Part shown: positions 1 to 6,715 of the stretch, piece after piece
Layout of the letters: each line of letters starts with the position of its first letter
Numbering within the stretch: position 1 is the first letter of the stretch
The notes under the pieces: generated by a model
Database searches by the model: none
What the model saw: only the letters and a program-made list of their open reading frames with translations
What the model was told of the DNA's origin: nothing
DNA from: Alphaproteobacteria bacterium MarineAlpha9_Bin7
GTDB taxonomy: Bacteria > Pseudomonadota > Alphaproteobacteria > UBA7887
Direction: 5' to 3'
DNA: 8,395 bases
NCBI GenBank assembly: GCA_002938115.1
Contig: PTKD01000079.1
Location: 1 to 8,395, forward strand
Position numbers and translations under genes: made by a program

Positions 1-39
1 CGCCGCCCTTACGCCAACTAACTATTTTTCTGTTATGGC

Positions 40-1050
40 TCAAGCGTCTAATGTGATTACTAATTTACCAAAATGGCTGTTTGCTCGCATGGAGTGATAA
101 GCCGATCGCGCATCAAAAAATTCAAATGTCCTGTCCACCACTGGAGAAAGTTTGGCTGTCTCTATGGCCCGGTTCATATTTTGGAACATTGCACGGCTTC
201 CAACATAAATTCCATGTAAATGGAGAGAACGTCGCATCAGTACCGTCGGATTGATCTGGCCCTGTGATAGGATACCAATGAGATAAATGCTTCCGCCTAT
301 GCGCGTAGCTTCTATCGATCTCTCCAAAGTGCCAGCACCCCCGACTTCAATCACATGATCTACGCCTATTCCTCCAGTCAAATCATGGACCTCTTTGTGC
401 CAATCCGGATATTTCTGATAATTGATCGTTTTCCACGCACCCATCCCTTTAGCACGAGACAACTTTTCATCACTGCTTGAAGTGATGATGGCCCGCGCTC
501 CGTGTAAAGTACAAAATTGGAGTCCAAAAATTGATACACCACCGGTACCCAGTAATAATACCGTGTCTCCTGCTTTAACTCCGCCACGCTCAATCAGAGC
601 ATGCCAAGCCGTCAATGCTGCACAGGGCAATGTCGCAGCCTCAACGTTGGATAAATGGTCGGGAACCTGAACAATCCCTTCCTCATTCAACACCACATAT
701 TCGCGTAGTACACCGTCAAGAGAGCCCCCCAACGCACTAAACATACCCTCTGGAGAAATTTCACCACTACTCCAACGTTGGAAAAAACAGCCCATTACTC
801 GGTCACCGAGTTTCACTCGAGTTACCCCGGCCCCTAATTCCACCACTTCACCCGCACCATCCGAATTAGGAATACACGGCAGAGAAAGTTTCCGGGTTAT
901 TGGGTCCTCAATCGTAACTAAATCTCGATAATTAATCGAAGATGCACGAATTCGAATCTTAACCTCTCCTGGACCAGGATTCGGTTCGGAACGTTCGGAC
1001 ATCGACAATGCATCTACACCACCAGCACCTAGAATTTCGTATGCTTTCAT
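40..1050 (-). CDS. Zinc-independent medium-chain NAD(P)-dependent alcohol dehydrogenase / quinone oxidoreductase-like protein
   Basis: This 336-residue cytosolic enzyme belongs to the medium-chain dehydrogenase/reductase superfamily (Qor/MDR7-like) and probably oxidises or reduces a small alcohol, aldehyde or enone with NAD(P)H; the substrate is unknown. The N-terminal GroES-like domain (about 1-125) contains NYRDL at 40-44 where zinc enzymes carry a catalytic cysteine, so the catalytic zinc site is absent. The lobe seen in structural-zinc members, with its four clustered cysteines, is also not visible. The Rossmann domain has GTGGVS at 168-173, then ITSSSDEKL at 189-197, a form that fits NADP(H) binding. 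The C-terminus has the usual FGKLVI (327-332). I chose the ATG at 1050 because GGAG lies 7 nt upstream (complement of 1058-1061) and the protein then begins MKAYEI, as family members do. A start at 1119 would add 23 residues with no family resemblance. The gene is divergent from the SRAP gene. Family is confident, substrate is not. Confidence 0.93.
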   Translation of the reverse strand: MKAYEILGAGGVDALSMSERSEPNPGPGEVKIRIRASSINYRDLVTIEDPITRKLSLPCIPNSDGAGEVVELGAGVTRVKLGDRVMGCFFQRWSSGEISPEGMFSALGGSLDGVLREYVVLNEEGIVQVPDHLSNVEAATLPCAALTAWHALIERGGVKAGDTVLLLGTGGVSIFGLQFCTLHGARAIITSSSDEKLSRAKGMGAWKTINYQKYPDWHKEVHDLTGGIGVDHVIEVGGAGTLERSIEATRIGGSIYLIGILSQGQINPTVLMRRSLHLHGIYVGSRAMFQNMNRAIETAKLSPVVDRTFEFFDARSAYHSMRANSHFGKLVITLDA

Positions 1051-1061
1051 ATGGTTACTCC

Positions 1062-1469
1062 GTGTAACGCATGCACCGTTCCGGCACAGCAAAACCCACA
1101 AGCTGACCCGCAATTTCAACGCAAGTTATGCGCAGTGCCATCCATTTTTCAACAAGAAACCAGGGCCACACTCAATACTCAGGGACCCTAATCCTCCTTT
1201 TATCGAACCGATATCGACGTGAGTTGGTCACAATGCACAGAACCCAACGGCTCAGCTAGTAATTTTTACGTTGAGCCCCAAGAATGCTCAGGTTTTCCAA
1301 GTTATGTCCGTAAATAAATGCCACGCCTCTTGTTAAAAACTAAACACTCCCCCTATCATCGGACTGTCTAGCGTCTGTTTCAGGCTGTGATGATCCACTA
1401 AGAATTTCAGATTGCGATATAGTTGGCTGATACCAGTGAATAAACTGAAAACACAAACACCGGACAACG
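1062..1469. other. Divergent intergenic region without a recognisable gene
   Basis: About 400 bp separate the divergently read dehydrogenase and SRAP genes, and no convincing coding frame is present. Seen here are the minus-strand promoter candidate at 1125-1152, an 8-bp palindrome CGATATCG at 1209-1216, and on the minus strand a very strong Shine-Dalgarno-like AAAAGGAGG (complement of about 1194-1202) with no start codon at a usable distance. The SRAP gene has no clear Shine-Dalgarno upstream; CGGA at 1461-1464 is the nearest purine-rich match. I could not identify a good -35/-10 pair for SRAP; TTGCGA at 1412-1417 is a possible -35 without a good -10. Confidence 0.5.
1125..1152 (-). promoter_or_regulatory. 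Candidate sigma-70 promoter for the dehydrogenase gene
   Basis: Read on the minus strand, TTGAAA (complement of 1147-1152, five of six matches to TTGACA) is followed after 16 nt by CATAAC (complement of 1125-1130, four of six matches to TATAAT). Transcription would start near 1118, leaving a leader of about 68 nt before the ATG at 1050. This is pattern matching only. Confidence 0.3.
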
Positions 1470-1472
1470 ATG

Positions 1473-2156
1473 ATGTGCGGCAGATATAGCCTTGTCGCCC
1501 CAGCAGAAGCTGTTCGTGCCTTGTTCAAATTTGAAGGCGCAACACCGAATTTAGCTCCCAGATACAACATTGCGCCAACTCAAGCTGCACCTGTCATCAT
1601 ACAAAGAAAAGACGGTGAACGCGAATTGGTTGTTATGCGATGGGGATTTGTACCAGCATGGTCCAAGGGGCCAGACAACCGTTACTCAATGTTTAATGCT
1701 CGGGCTGAAACTGTACACGAGAAACAGGCATACCGCGTTGCCTTCGAAAAGCGTCGGTGTCTCGTGCCAGTTGATGGATTTTATGAATGGCGTGAGTCTT
1801 CTGGGACAAAAATGCCGTATCGGATATCGCTTATAGACGAATCCCTTTTTGCCTTCGCCGGTTTATGGGAACACTGGGAAGGTAGCGACGGCTCTTTCAT
1901 TGAATCCTTTACCATAATAACTACTCGGGCAAATTCTTTGATCTCCCGAATTCATGACAGAATGCCTGTGATAATGCCGTTGGAGGTTCATGCGGAATGG
2001 CTTGGTTGTTGCAGCGCGGCAGAACTTCTAATCCCCTATTCCCCGGAGAAAATGAAAGCATATCCCGTAGATGCATATGTCAACGATGCCCGCCACGATG
2101 ACCCAATGTGTATATCGCCGGCTGGGGAAAGCGTACCTGATGAAATAATGAACTAA
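1473..2156 (+). CDS. yedK: SRAP-domain abasic-site processing protein (YedK/HMCES family, SOS response-associated)
   Basis: This 227-residue protein should form a covalent thiazolidine DNA-protein crosslink with abasic sites in single-stranded DNA, shielding them during replication. The invariant residues are all present and fall at or within one position of those in E. coli YedK: Cys2 (MCGRY), Asn75 (FNARAET), Glu105 (GFYEW) and His161 (HDRMPV). The crosslinking group is the amino-terminal cysteine exposed when the initiator methionine is removed. The start must therefore be the second of two adjacent ATGs (1473); initiation at 1470 would bury the cysteine behind an extra methionine. The ribosome binding site is weak (CGGA about 8 nt upstream). 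Length is normal for the family and there are no interruptions. It stands alone, divergent from the upstream dehydrogenase and 126 bp ahead of the aldo/keto reductase. A LexA-like box lies inside its first codons, so SOS control is possible. Family assignment is very secure; regulation is inferred. Confidence 0.96.
   Translation: MCGRYSLVAPAEAVRALFKFEGATPNLAPRYNIAPTQAAPVIIQRKDGERELVVMRWGFVPAWSKGPDNRYSMFNARAETVHEKQAYRVAFEKRRCLVPVDGFYEWRESSGTKMPYRISLIDESLFAFAGLWEHWEGSDGSFIESFTIITTRANSLISRIHDRMPVIMPLEVHAEWLGCCSAAELLIPYSPEKMKAYPVDAYVNDARHDDPMCISPAGESVPDEIMN
1512..1526 (+). promoter_or_regulatory. LexA-like box (GTTC-N7-GTTC) inside the 5' end of the SRAP gene
   Basis: GTTC at 1512-1515 and GTTC at 1523-1526 are separated by exactly 7 nt, which matches the operator consensus known for alphaproteobacterial LexA. 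It lies 39 nt downstream of the start codon, within codons 14-18, rather than at the promoter. The eight fixed bases would occur by chance on either strand roughly once in 30 kb, and the encoded VRALF is an ordinary sequence for this family. The site may therefore be accidental. I noticed no other match in the window. Confidence 0.3.
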
Positions 2157-2177
2157 AACTTGCATGGGACTGATTCA

Positions 2178-2200
2178 TGAACAAAAAGTTCAAAAATTTT
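2178..2200 (+). terminator. Weak candidate terminator after the SRAP gene
   Basis: TGAAC (2178-2182) and GTTCA (2188-2192) can form a 5-bp stem with an AAAAA loop, followed by AAAATTTT ending in a four-T run. It begins 21 nt after the stop codon. The stem is short and AT-rich, and the T run does not follow it directly, so it would be a poor intrinsic terminator. Confidence 0.2.
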
Positions 2201-2234
2201 CCCACACTAGTAAAATAACGAAATTAAGCTAAAG

Positions 2235-2260
2235 TATAACATTAAAGTAATATCGTTATA
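2235..2260. promoter_or_regulatory. Inverted repeat TATAAC-N14-GTTATA in the aldo/keto reductase upstream region
   Basis: TATAAC at 2235-2240 and its exact reverse complement GTTATA at 2255-2260 flank 14 nt of AT-rich sequence, 22 nt before the reductase start codon. A TAATAT (2248-2253) inside the repeat could be a -10 element, with TTAAGC (2224-2229) as a poor -35 at 18 nt. The dyad has the geometry of an operator overlapping a promoter. AT-rich DNA readily produces such repeats, so the call is tentative. Confidence 0.3.
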
Positions 2261-2282
2261 TTTTGTTTTACAAGGATTTAAA

Positions 2283-3263
2283 ATGAAAACCCGAAGGTTG
2301 GGAAAAACAGAAATTCAGGTATCCGAATTGGTGCTAGGCGGAGGTTACGTCGGTGGTGTACTCCTACACCAAGACGATGAAACAAAAAGATTGGCAATCG
2401 AATGCGCGTTAAAGGCCGGAATCAATTTCATTGATACCGCGCCTTCCTACGGCGATGGACAATCTGAGCAAAACCTCGGCTGGTTGCTCCAGGAGATCGA
2501 TCAAACTCCCTACCTATCAACAAAAGTCGCAATTGATGCGAGTACACGACATGATTTGGCCGGTCAAATTGAAAGAAGTCTCCACGATAGTTTAATACGT
2601 CTTCAACGTGAATCCGTTGACGTCCTTCAACTGCATAATCCGTTGGGGCTAAATGACGATGGGCCAATGCTTGCTGTTCGACATTTATTTGATAAAAAAG
2701 GAATCATCAAAGCCCTCGACAACGTCCGTTCGCAAGGATTGACCAAGTATATTGGTTTTACTTCCCTTGGCGAAATCGATCCCTGTCGCCGTGCAATTGA
2801 GAGTGGTGCCTTCGACACTGCGCAGATCTATTACAATTTACTTAACCCAAGCGCCGGGCGAGATATGCCTTTAAACTGGGAAGGACAAAGATTCACCGGA
2901 CTGATAGAGAGCTGTCGTGCCCATGACGTCGGAGTGATGAATATCCGAGTTTTTGCGGCAGGTATTCTTGCAACGAGGCTAAGAACTGGACGCGAGATAC
3001 CTATTACCTCGGAAAAGGACTTGTCCCGTGAAGAAAAACGTGCGGATGCAATATTCAGCGAGCTATCCAAGGACAATCATACCCATGCTCAAACCGCACT
3101 TCGATTTTCGTTAGCCAATGAGAGTATCTCATGCGTACTGATCGGAGTTGCCAACCTGAATGAACTCGACGAAGCAATTACTGGGGCGTTGTCAGGTCCC
3201 TTACCCAAGTCAGTTATATCCAGATTAGAAAAAGTCTATAATTTAAACTTTGGATTACACTAA
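2283..3263 (+). CDS. Aldo/keto reductase family oxidoreductase
   Basis: This 326-residue cytosolic enzyme is an NAD(P)-dependent aldo/keto reductase with the (alpha/beta)8-barrel sequence pattern of the family. The catalytic tetrad is visible: Asp51 and Tyr56 in FIDTAPSYGDGQSE, Lys81 in STKVAID and His118 in LQLHNP. The late YSxxN-type stretch appears as QIYYNLLNP near 181-189, and the cofactor-binding C-terminal part (ALRFSLANESISCVLIGVAN, about 271-290) is intact. The overall form resembles sugar or sugar-lactone type dehydrogenases of the bacterial AKR group, but I cannot fix the substrate. AAGGA (2272-2276) lies 6 nt before the ATG. The gene has its own AT-rich upstream region with an inverted repeat at 2235-2260. 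It is convergent with the large FAD/Fe-S dehydrogenase, so it is probably a single-gene transcript. No functional link to its neighbours is evident. Confidence 0.94.
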   Translation: MKTRRLGKTEIQVSELVLGGGYVGGVLLHQDDETKRLAIECALKAGINFIDTAPSYGDGQSEQNLGWLLQEIDQTPYLSTKVAIDASTRHDLAGQIERSLHDSLIRLQRESVDVLQLHNPLGLNDDGPMLAVRHLFDKKGIIKALDNVRSQGLTKYIGFTSLGEIDPCRRAIESGAFDTAQIYYNLLNPSAGRDMPLNWEGQRFTGLIESCRAHDVGVMNIRVFAAGILATRLRTGREIPITSEKDLSREEKRADAIFSELSKDNHTHAQTALRFSLANESISCVLIGVANLNELDEAITGALSGPLPKSVISRLEKVYNLNFGLH

Positions 3264-3280
3264 TAACAGAACACGTTATT
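3262..3280. terminator. Weak stem-loop between convergent genes, possible bidirectional terminator
   Basis: AATAAC (3262-3267, overlapping the reductase stop codon) pairs perfectly with GTTATT (3275-3280) around a 7-nt loop. It sits in the 45-bp gap between two converging genes, where a shared terminator is expected. The stem is AT-rich and has no T tract on either side. A direct repeat TTGCGT-C-TTGCGT follows at about 3296-3308. Confidence 0.25.
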
Positions 3281-3308
3281 CACCCACGCCATTATTGCGT
3301 CTTGCGTT

Positions 3309-6227
3309 CTATAGGAGAGCATCCCGAATTACGGTGATGGCATGGTACGCTTGACGTGGAGTTGCAGTGGCTACTTGATGGCGACACGACGTACCATCTG
3401 CTACAATCAACGTAGAAAGAGATGCATCCCTGACAGCTGGCAGCAAATCAAGCTCACCGATGCTGCGTGCAACTCTCTGTGTATCAGCTTGATAACCGAA
3501 AGCGCCCGCCATTCCGCAGCAGGTTGAGTCGATGGTGTTTACCTCAATTCCAGGAATAAGCTTCAGCGCCTCTATAGTTGGACCAAACGCATCAGCTGAT
3601 TTCTGATGGCAGTGTCCATGAGCCAAAATCTCTAGACCATCACTATTCCGCAGAGGTAATGCCAAGTCGCCGTCTTGATTTCTCTTTACCAAATATTCTT
3701 CAATGAGCGAGGCACTCTCTGAAAGTGGAATAGCATCGCCCACCAACTCCGGTAGTTCATCTCGAAGAGTAAGAATACAAGATGGCTCCAACCCTATAAT
3801 GGGAATGCCTCTCTTGACGTATTCTGACGAAGCCTTAACCAAACGAGCCGCCTCCTTTTTTGCTTCTTCGACTAGCCCCACGGACAAAAAAGTTCTTCCA
3901 CAGCACAGAGGGCGTGCTTGATCATCATCTGGTTCTAGAAATCGTACTCGGCAGCCGGCGGCGACCAAAACATCGATAGCTGCTTGGAGGTTGTCCGCTT
4001 CAAAATAACGATTGAAACAATCGGCAAACAAAATAACTTCTGGCCCATCGTTATTTCCAAAAGAACGTGACTGGATGTCGAAAGGTCGTTTTGGCCATTT
4101 CGGTAGTGGTTGTTTCGCACTTAGGCCAAATAGCCATTCACGAACTTTTGAGCCGATAACGGAGTTACTTAGGTTGGCTAAATAAGGAACCTTGGCTAAC
4201 CAAGGGGCGTAACGTGGGAAGAATCCGATTAAACGATCACGCCTAGACAGCCCATTTCTGGCGATCTGCTGATGCATTACCTCTATCTTCATCTTGGCCA
4301 TATCGACGCCTGTGGGGCATTCTCGACTACATGCCTTGCAACCGACACATAATTTAAGACTCTCTGCCATGGCAGGAGACGTAATCGCATCCAAACCAAG
4401 TTGCCCTGATAAAGCCAAACGTAGAGTATTGGCTCGTCCACGTGTTGAGTGCTGTTCATCCCGCGTAGCGCGAAATGATGGACACATGGTTCCACCTGAA
4501 AATTTACGGCAAGCACCATTGTTGTTGCACATTTCAACGGCCCCCCCCAAACCTCCCCATGAGGACCAATTAAATACGGTTTCATATTCCTCAACACGAT
4601 ACCCAGGCTTGAATCGAAATAATGAACGGTCGTCCATACGTGGTGGATCAACTATGCGGCGTGGATTCAATTGAATCATGGGATCAAAAGCGCGCTTAAC
4701 CTCCGCGAATGCAGAAACGATACGTGTTCCAAACATTGGTTCATGAAATTCACTCCGAACGATGCCGTCTCCGTGTTCACCCGAATGAGAACCCTTATAC
4801 TCACGCACCATTGCGAAGGTCTCCTCAGCGATGGCCCGCATCGTTTTTACGTCTTGATCAAGTTTAAGGTTCAGTACTGGGCGAACATGCAGCGTACCCA
4901 CAGAAGCGTGGGCATACCAAGTTCCCTGAGTGCCATATTTTTTAAAGATAGCGTCCAGACGAGATGTATAATCAGCAAGATCATCAAGCTCAACCGCGCA
5001 GTCTTCTACAAAAGATATAGGTTTACCGTCTCCCTTCATGGACATCACTATATTGAGGCCTTGCTTGCGCATCTCCCACACTGCCCGTTGCATTCGTGGC
5101 AGAGTGACCTTTACCATCCCAGTTTGGAATCCAAGATCTCCCATCAGTTCATCAAGCTGGTTGAGTTTATTTAGAGTATTATTTTCTCCAGAATCGGCAA
5201 ATTCCACCAAAAGAACAGCTTCCGGTTCATCATGAATGACTTCCAAAATAACTTTCTGAAAAATATCAATTTCGCGTGCCAGACTGATCATGGTGCGATC
5301 GATTAATTCCACCGCTGTTGGTCCAAGGGAAACGATTCCTTTGGTCGCAAGCATCGCCTCATAAAAACTCGGGAAATGGCAGACCCCGAGTACTGTGTTG
5401 GTTGGCAGCGGCGATAATGCTAATTCAATTTGTTCAAAAAAGGCCAGTGTTCCCTCTGACCCCACCAACAAATGTGCGAGGTTGGGTGGTTTGGTTTGGT
5501 CAGGTATTAAGGCGTCAATGTTATACCCACCGACCCGGCGCATTATTTTTGGAAATCGTGCGTCGATTTCATCCGCTTCCCTACGGCCAATCTCCAAAAG
5601 TTTTTCGATTAAATTTCGATTTACCGTTGAGGGTGTCGCGCCTCTTACTTCTGATGCCATACTTCCAAATGTGATATGTTCGCCGTTTGTAAGTAGCGCT
5701 TTTATTGAAACAACGTTGTCCCGCATAGTTCCATAACGAATCGAGCGCGCACCACAAGAATTGTTGCCAACCATCCCGCCGATGGTTGCCTGACTTGACG
5801 TCGAGATATCCACTGGAAACCAGAGGCCATATGGTTTTAAAATTTGGTTTAGCTGGTCTAAGACGAGTCCCGGCTCAACAGTGGCGCGTAGTTGCGATGG
5901 TTCAAGCGACACCACTTGGTCAAGATATTTGCTAGTATCAATGATCAAAGCCTCGTTCACCGTTTGGCCGCACTGTGAGGTTCCAGCGCCACGTGGAAGC
6001 ATCGGAGTGGCGTTTTCTGCAGCGACAGAAAATACTGCTTCAACATCATTTGTTGTCTTCGGCGTCACTATGCCGAGGGGCACCATTTGATACATCGACG
6101 CATCAGTCGCGTAACGTCCGCGACTAAAATCGTCAAAAAATACATCTCCTTCGACCACTTTTCGAAGCCGATGTTCTAGTTCTAAGCCCTTTGATCTTAA
6201 AAAATTCGCGACCATCCGTTTAACCAT
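3309..6227 (-). CDS. FAD-binding and Fe-S-binding D-2-hydroxyacid dehydrogenase (YdiJ-like)
   Basis: This 972-residue protein fuses a flavin dehydrogenase to an iron-sulfur electron-transfer module. It probably oxidises a D-2-hydroxyacid such as D-lactate or D-2-hydroxyglutarate and passes electrons toward the respiratory chain. The PCMH-type FAD domain (about 45-275) has PRGAGTSQCG at 78-87, GGMVGNNSCGARSIRYG at 150-166 and LLVGSEGTLAFF at 253-264. The FAD-oxidase C-terminal domain (about 277-525) has HASVGTLHVRP at 440-450 and SGEHGDG at 482-488. The Fe-S region has C567-x5-C573-x8-C582-P, then CVGCKACSRECP at 627-638, giving seven cysteines. Two cysteine-rich CCG domains follow (C737, CCG 775-777, C817; and C873, CCG 903-905, C948), as in GlpC-type heterodisulfide-like modules. 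E. coli YdiJ (about 1018 residues, a D-2-hydroxyglutarate dehydrogenase) has the same architecture. No signal peptide or membrane segment is seen. The start is uncertain between M1 (6227) and M5 (6215), as neither has a strong Shine-Dalgarno. Substrate is unproven. Confidence 0.93.
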   Translation of the reverse strand: MVKRMVANFLRSKGLELEHRLRKVVEGDVFFDDFSRGRYATDASMYQMVPLGIVTPKTTNDVEAVFSVAAENATPMLPRGAGTSQCGQTVNEALIIDTSKYLDQVVSLEPSQLRATVEPGLVLDQLNQILKPYGLWFPVDISTSSQATIGGMVGNNSCGARSIRYGTMRDNVVSIKALLTNGEHITFGSMASEVRGATPSTVNRNLIEKLLEIGRREADEIDARFPKIMRRVGGYNIDALIPDQTKPPNLAHLLVGSEGTLAFFEQIELALSPLPTNTVLGVCHFPSFYEAMLATKGIVSLGPTAVELIDRTMISLAREIDIFQKVILEVIHDEPEAVLLVEFADSGENNTLNKLNQLDELMGDLGFQTGMVKVTLPRMQRAVWEMRKQGLNIVMSMKGDGKPISFVEDCAVELDDLADYTSRLDAIFKKYGTQGTWYAHASVGTLHVRPVLNLKLDQDVKTMRAIAEETFAMVREYKGSHSGEHGDGIVRSEFHEPMFGTRIVSAFAEVKRAFDPMIQLNPRRIVDPPRMDDRSLFRFKPGYRVEEYETVFNWSSWGGLGGAVEMCNNNGACRKFSGGTMCPSFRATRDEQHSTRGRANTLRLALSGQLGLDAITSPAMAESLKLCVGCKACSRECPTGVDMAKMKIEVMHQQIARNGLSRRDRLIGFFPRYAPWLAKVPYLANLSNSVIGSKVREWLFGLSAKQPLPKWPKRPFDIQSRSFGNNDGPEVILFADCFNRYFEADNLQAAIDVLVAAGCRVRFLEPDDDQARPLCCGRTFLSVGLVEEAKKEAARLVKASSEYVKRGIPIIGLEPSCILTLRDELPELVGDAIPLSESASLIEEYLVKRNQDGDLALPLRNSDGLEILAHGHCHQKSADAFGPTIEALKLIPGIEVNTIDSTCCGMAGAFGYQADTQRVARSIGELDLLPAVRDASLSTLIVADGTSCRHQVATATPRQAYHAITVIRDALL

Positions 6228-6309
6228 TTTGATGACTCTAAAAACTATAAGCTAAGAATAACGCGGGATCCCAGCCGAATTAACCACCAACGACCCCTCA
6301 TAAAGCAAG

Positions 6310-6326
6310 TAAATTAGTAAAATTTA
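6310..6326. repeat. AT-rich inverted repeat in the dehydrogenase leader
   Basis: TAAATT (6310-6315) and AATTTA (6321-6326) form a perfect inverted repeat around 5 nt. Relative to the promoter proposed at 6349-6378 it would lie about 15-30 nt downstream of the transcription start, in the untranslated leader of the FAD/Fe-S dehydrogenase. It could be an operator half-site pair or an RNA hairpin; low complexity makes chance likely. Confidence 0.25.
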
Positions 6327-6348
6327 GTTTGGCTTTGCGAAATTAAGG

Positions 6349-6379
6349 ATTATATAGTTAACTCTAGTGTTTGGTTAAC
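6349..6379 (-). promoter_or_regulatory. Candidate promoter with paired GTTAAC palindromes for the FAD/Fe-S dehydrogenase
   Basis: On the minus strand a perfect TATAAT (complement of 6349-6354) is preceded at 18 nt by TTAACC (complement of 6373-6378). Transcription would begin near 6342, about 115 nt before the start codon. Two GTTAAC palindromes (6357-6362 and 6374-6379), 17 bp apart start to start, lie over the spacer and the -35 element, which is where a repressor would act. The first is part of an 8-bp palindrome AGTTAACT (6356-6363). The -10 match is strong, the -35 is moderate, and no regulator is identified. Confidence 0.45.
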
Positions 6380-6490
6380 TTTGGGCAATCACAGTGAACG
6401 CGCTAAGTGTCCGATTGATAGCAACTAAGTCCGCATGGGCCACAGTCGCAATTGTTTTCTCTGCCTCTGGTCCTTTGTACGCAAAAGGTT

Positions 6491-6516
6491 GTCTTGCAGT
6501 CGATTTGTCGAAAGAC
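6491..6516 (+). repeat. Hairpin-forming inverted repeat upstream of the cold-shock gene
   Basis: GTCTT (6491-6495) pairs with AAGAC (6512-6516), and inside it TCGA (6500-6503) pairs with TCGA (6508-6511). This gives a 9-bp interrupted stem with a 4-nt bulge and a TTTG loop (6504-6507). It lies well upstream of the cold-shock leader proper. Whether it is transcribed is unknown. Confidence 0.25.
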
Positions 6517-6564
6517 ATTTAAGCTTGAGGGCGCAATAATTTGAACCGGCTAAATATGTTAATC

Positions 6565-6587
6565 GCCAGCCTGCGCCTGGCCCTTTT
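6565..6587 (+). terminator. GC-rich stem-loop with short T run upstream of csp, possible terminator or attenuator
   Basis: GCCAG (6565-6569) and CTGGC (6577-6581) form a 5-bp stem around a 7-nt loop, followed by CC and TTTT (6584-6587). If csp transcription starts upstream, this could act as an attenuator. If it starts downstream, near 6620, it is more likely unrelated. The T run is short, so the call is weak. Confidence 0.22.
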
Positions 6588-6658
6588 CGTCTCCGATAAC
6601 ATTGAAAATAATAAATGTCGTGCGACGGGTGCTGTTGGTGCACAACTTGAAGGACACA

Positions 6659-6715
6659 ATGTGGTCCCACTTCGTTATAGGCAAACGTAAAATAACGCTT
6701 GGGGAAAATTCATGA
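6659..6715 (+). CDS. Possible 18-codon leader peptide upstream of csp (uORF1)
   Basis: This short frame encodes [24 protein letters not shown] (6649-6654) precedes the ATG by only 4 nt, a short but possibly usable spacing. Its TGA stop (6713-6715) overlaps the ATG of a second short frame as ATGA. Its codons cover the entire 6666-6703 hairpin, so a translating ribosome would open that stem. The peptide matches no family I can name. It may equally be an accident of a conserved RNA structure; only conservation or ribosome profiling can decide. Confidence 0.3.
   Translation: MWSHFVIGKRKITLGENS

Noticed and set aside
1..39. Sequence downstream of the first gene, checked for a terminator or a neighbouring gene.
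   Set aside because: Too short to judge; there is no stem-loop followed by a T run and no codable frame of meaningful length.
970..1000. GTTC-N5-GTTC and the palindrome GAACGTTC within the dehydrogenase gene, considered as a second LexA-type site.
   Set aside because: The spacing is 5 rather than 7 nt and the sequence lies inside normal coding sequence.
1194..1202. Very strong Shine-Dalgarno-like AAAAGGAGG on the minus strand in the 1062-1469 gap, suggesting a hidden small gene.
   Set aside because: No ATG, GTG or TTG follows at a usable distance, and the frames after it stop quickly.
4294..5736. Several plus-strand open frames of 65-167 codons opposite the FAD/Fe-S dehydrogenase.
   Set aside because: They are antisense shadows of a gene with clear domain conservation along its whole length; none shows a recognisable protein or ribosome binding site.
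6471..6476. TCCTTT upstream, complementary to the csp ribosome binding site AAAGGA at 6753-6758, as a long-range masking element.
   Set aside because: It is about 280 nt away and probably outside the transcript; a six-base match at that distance is expected by chance.
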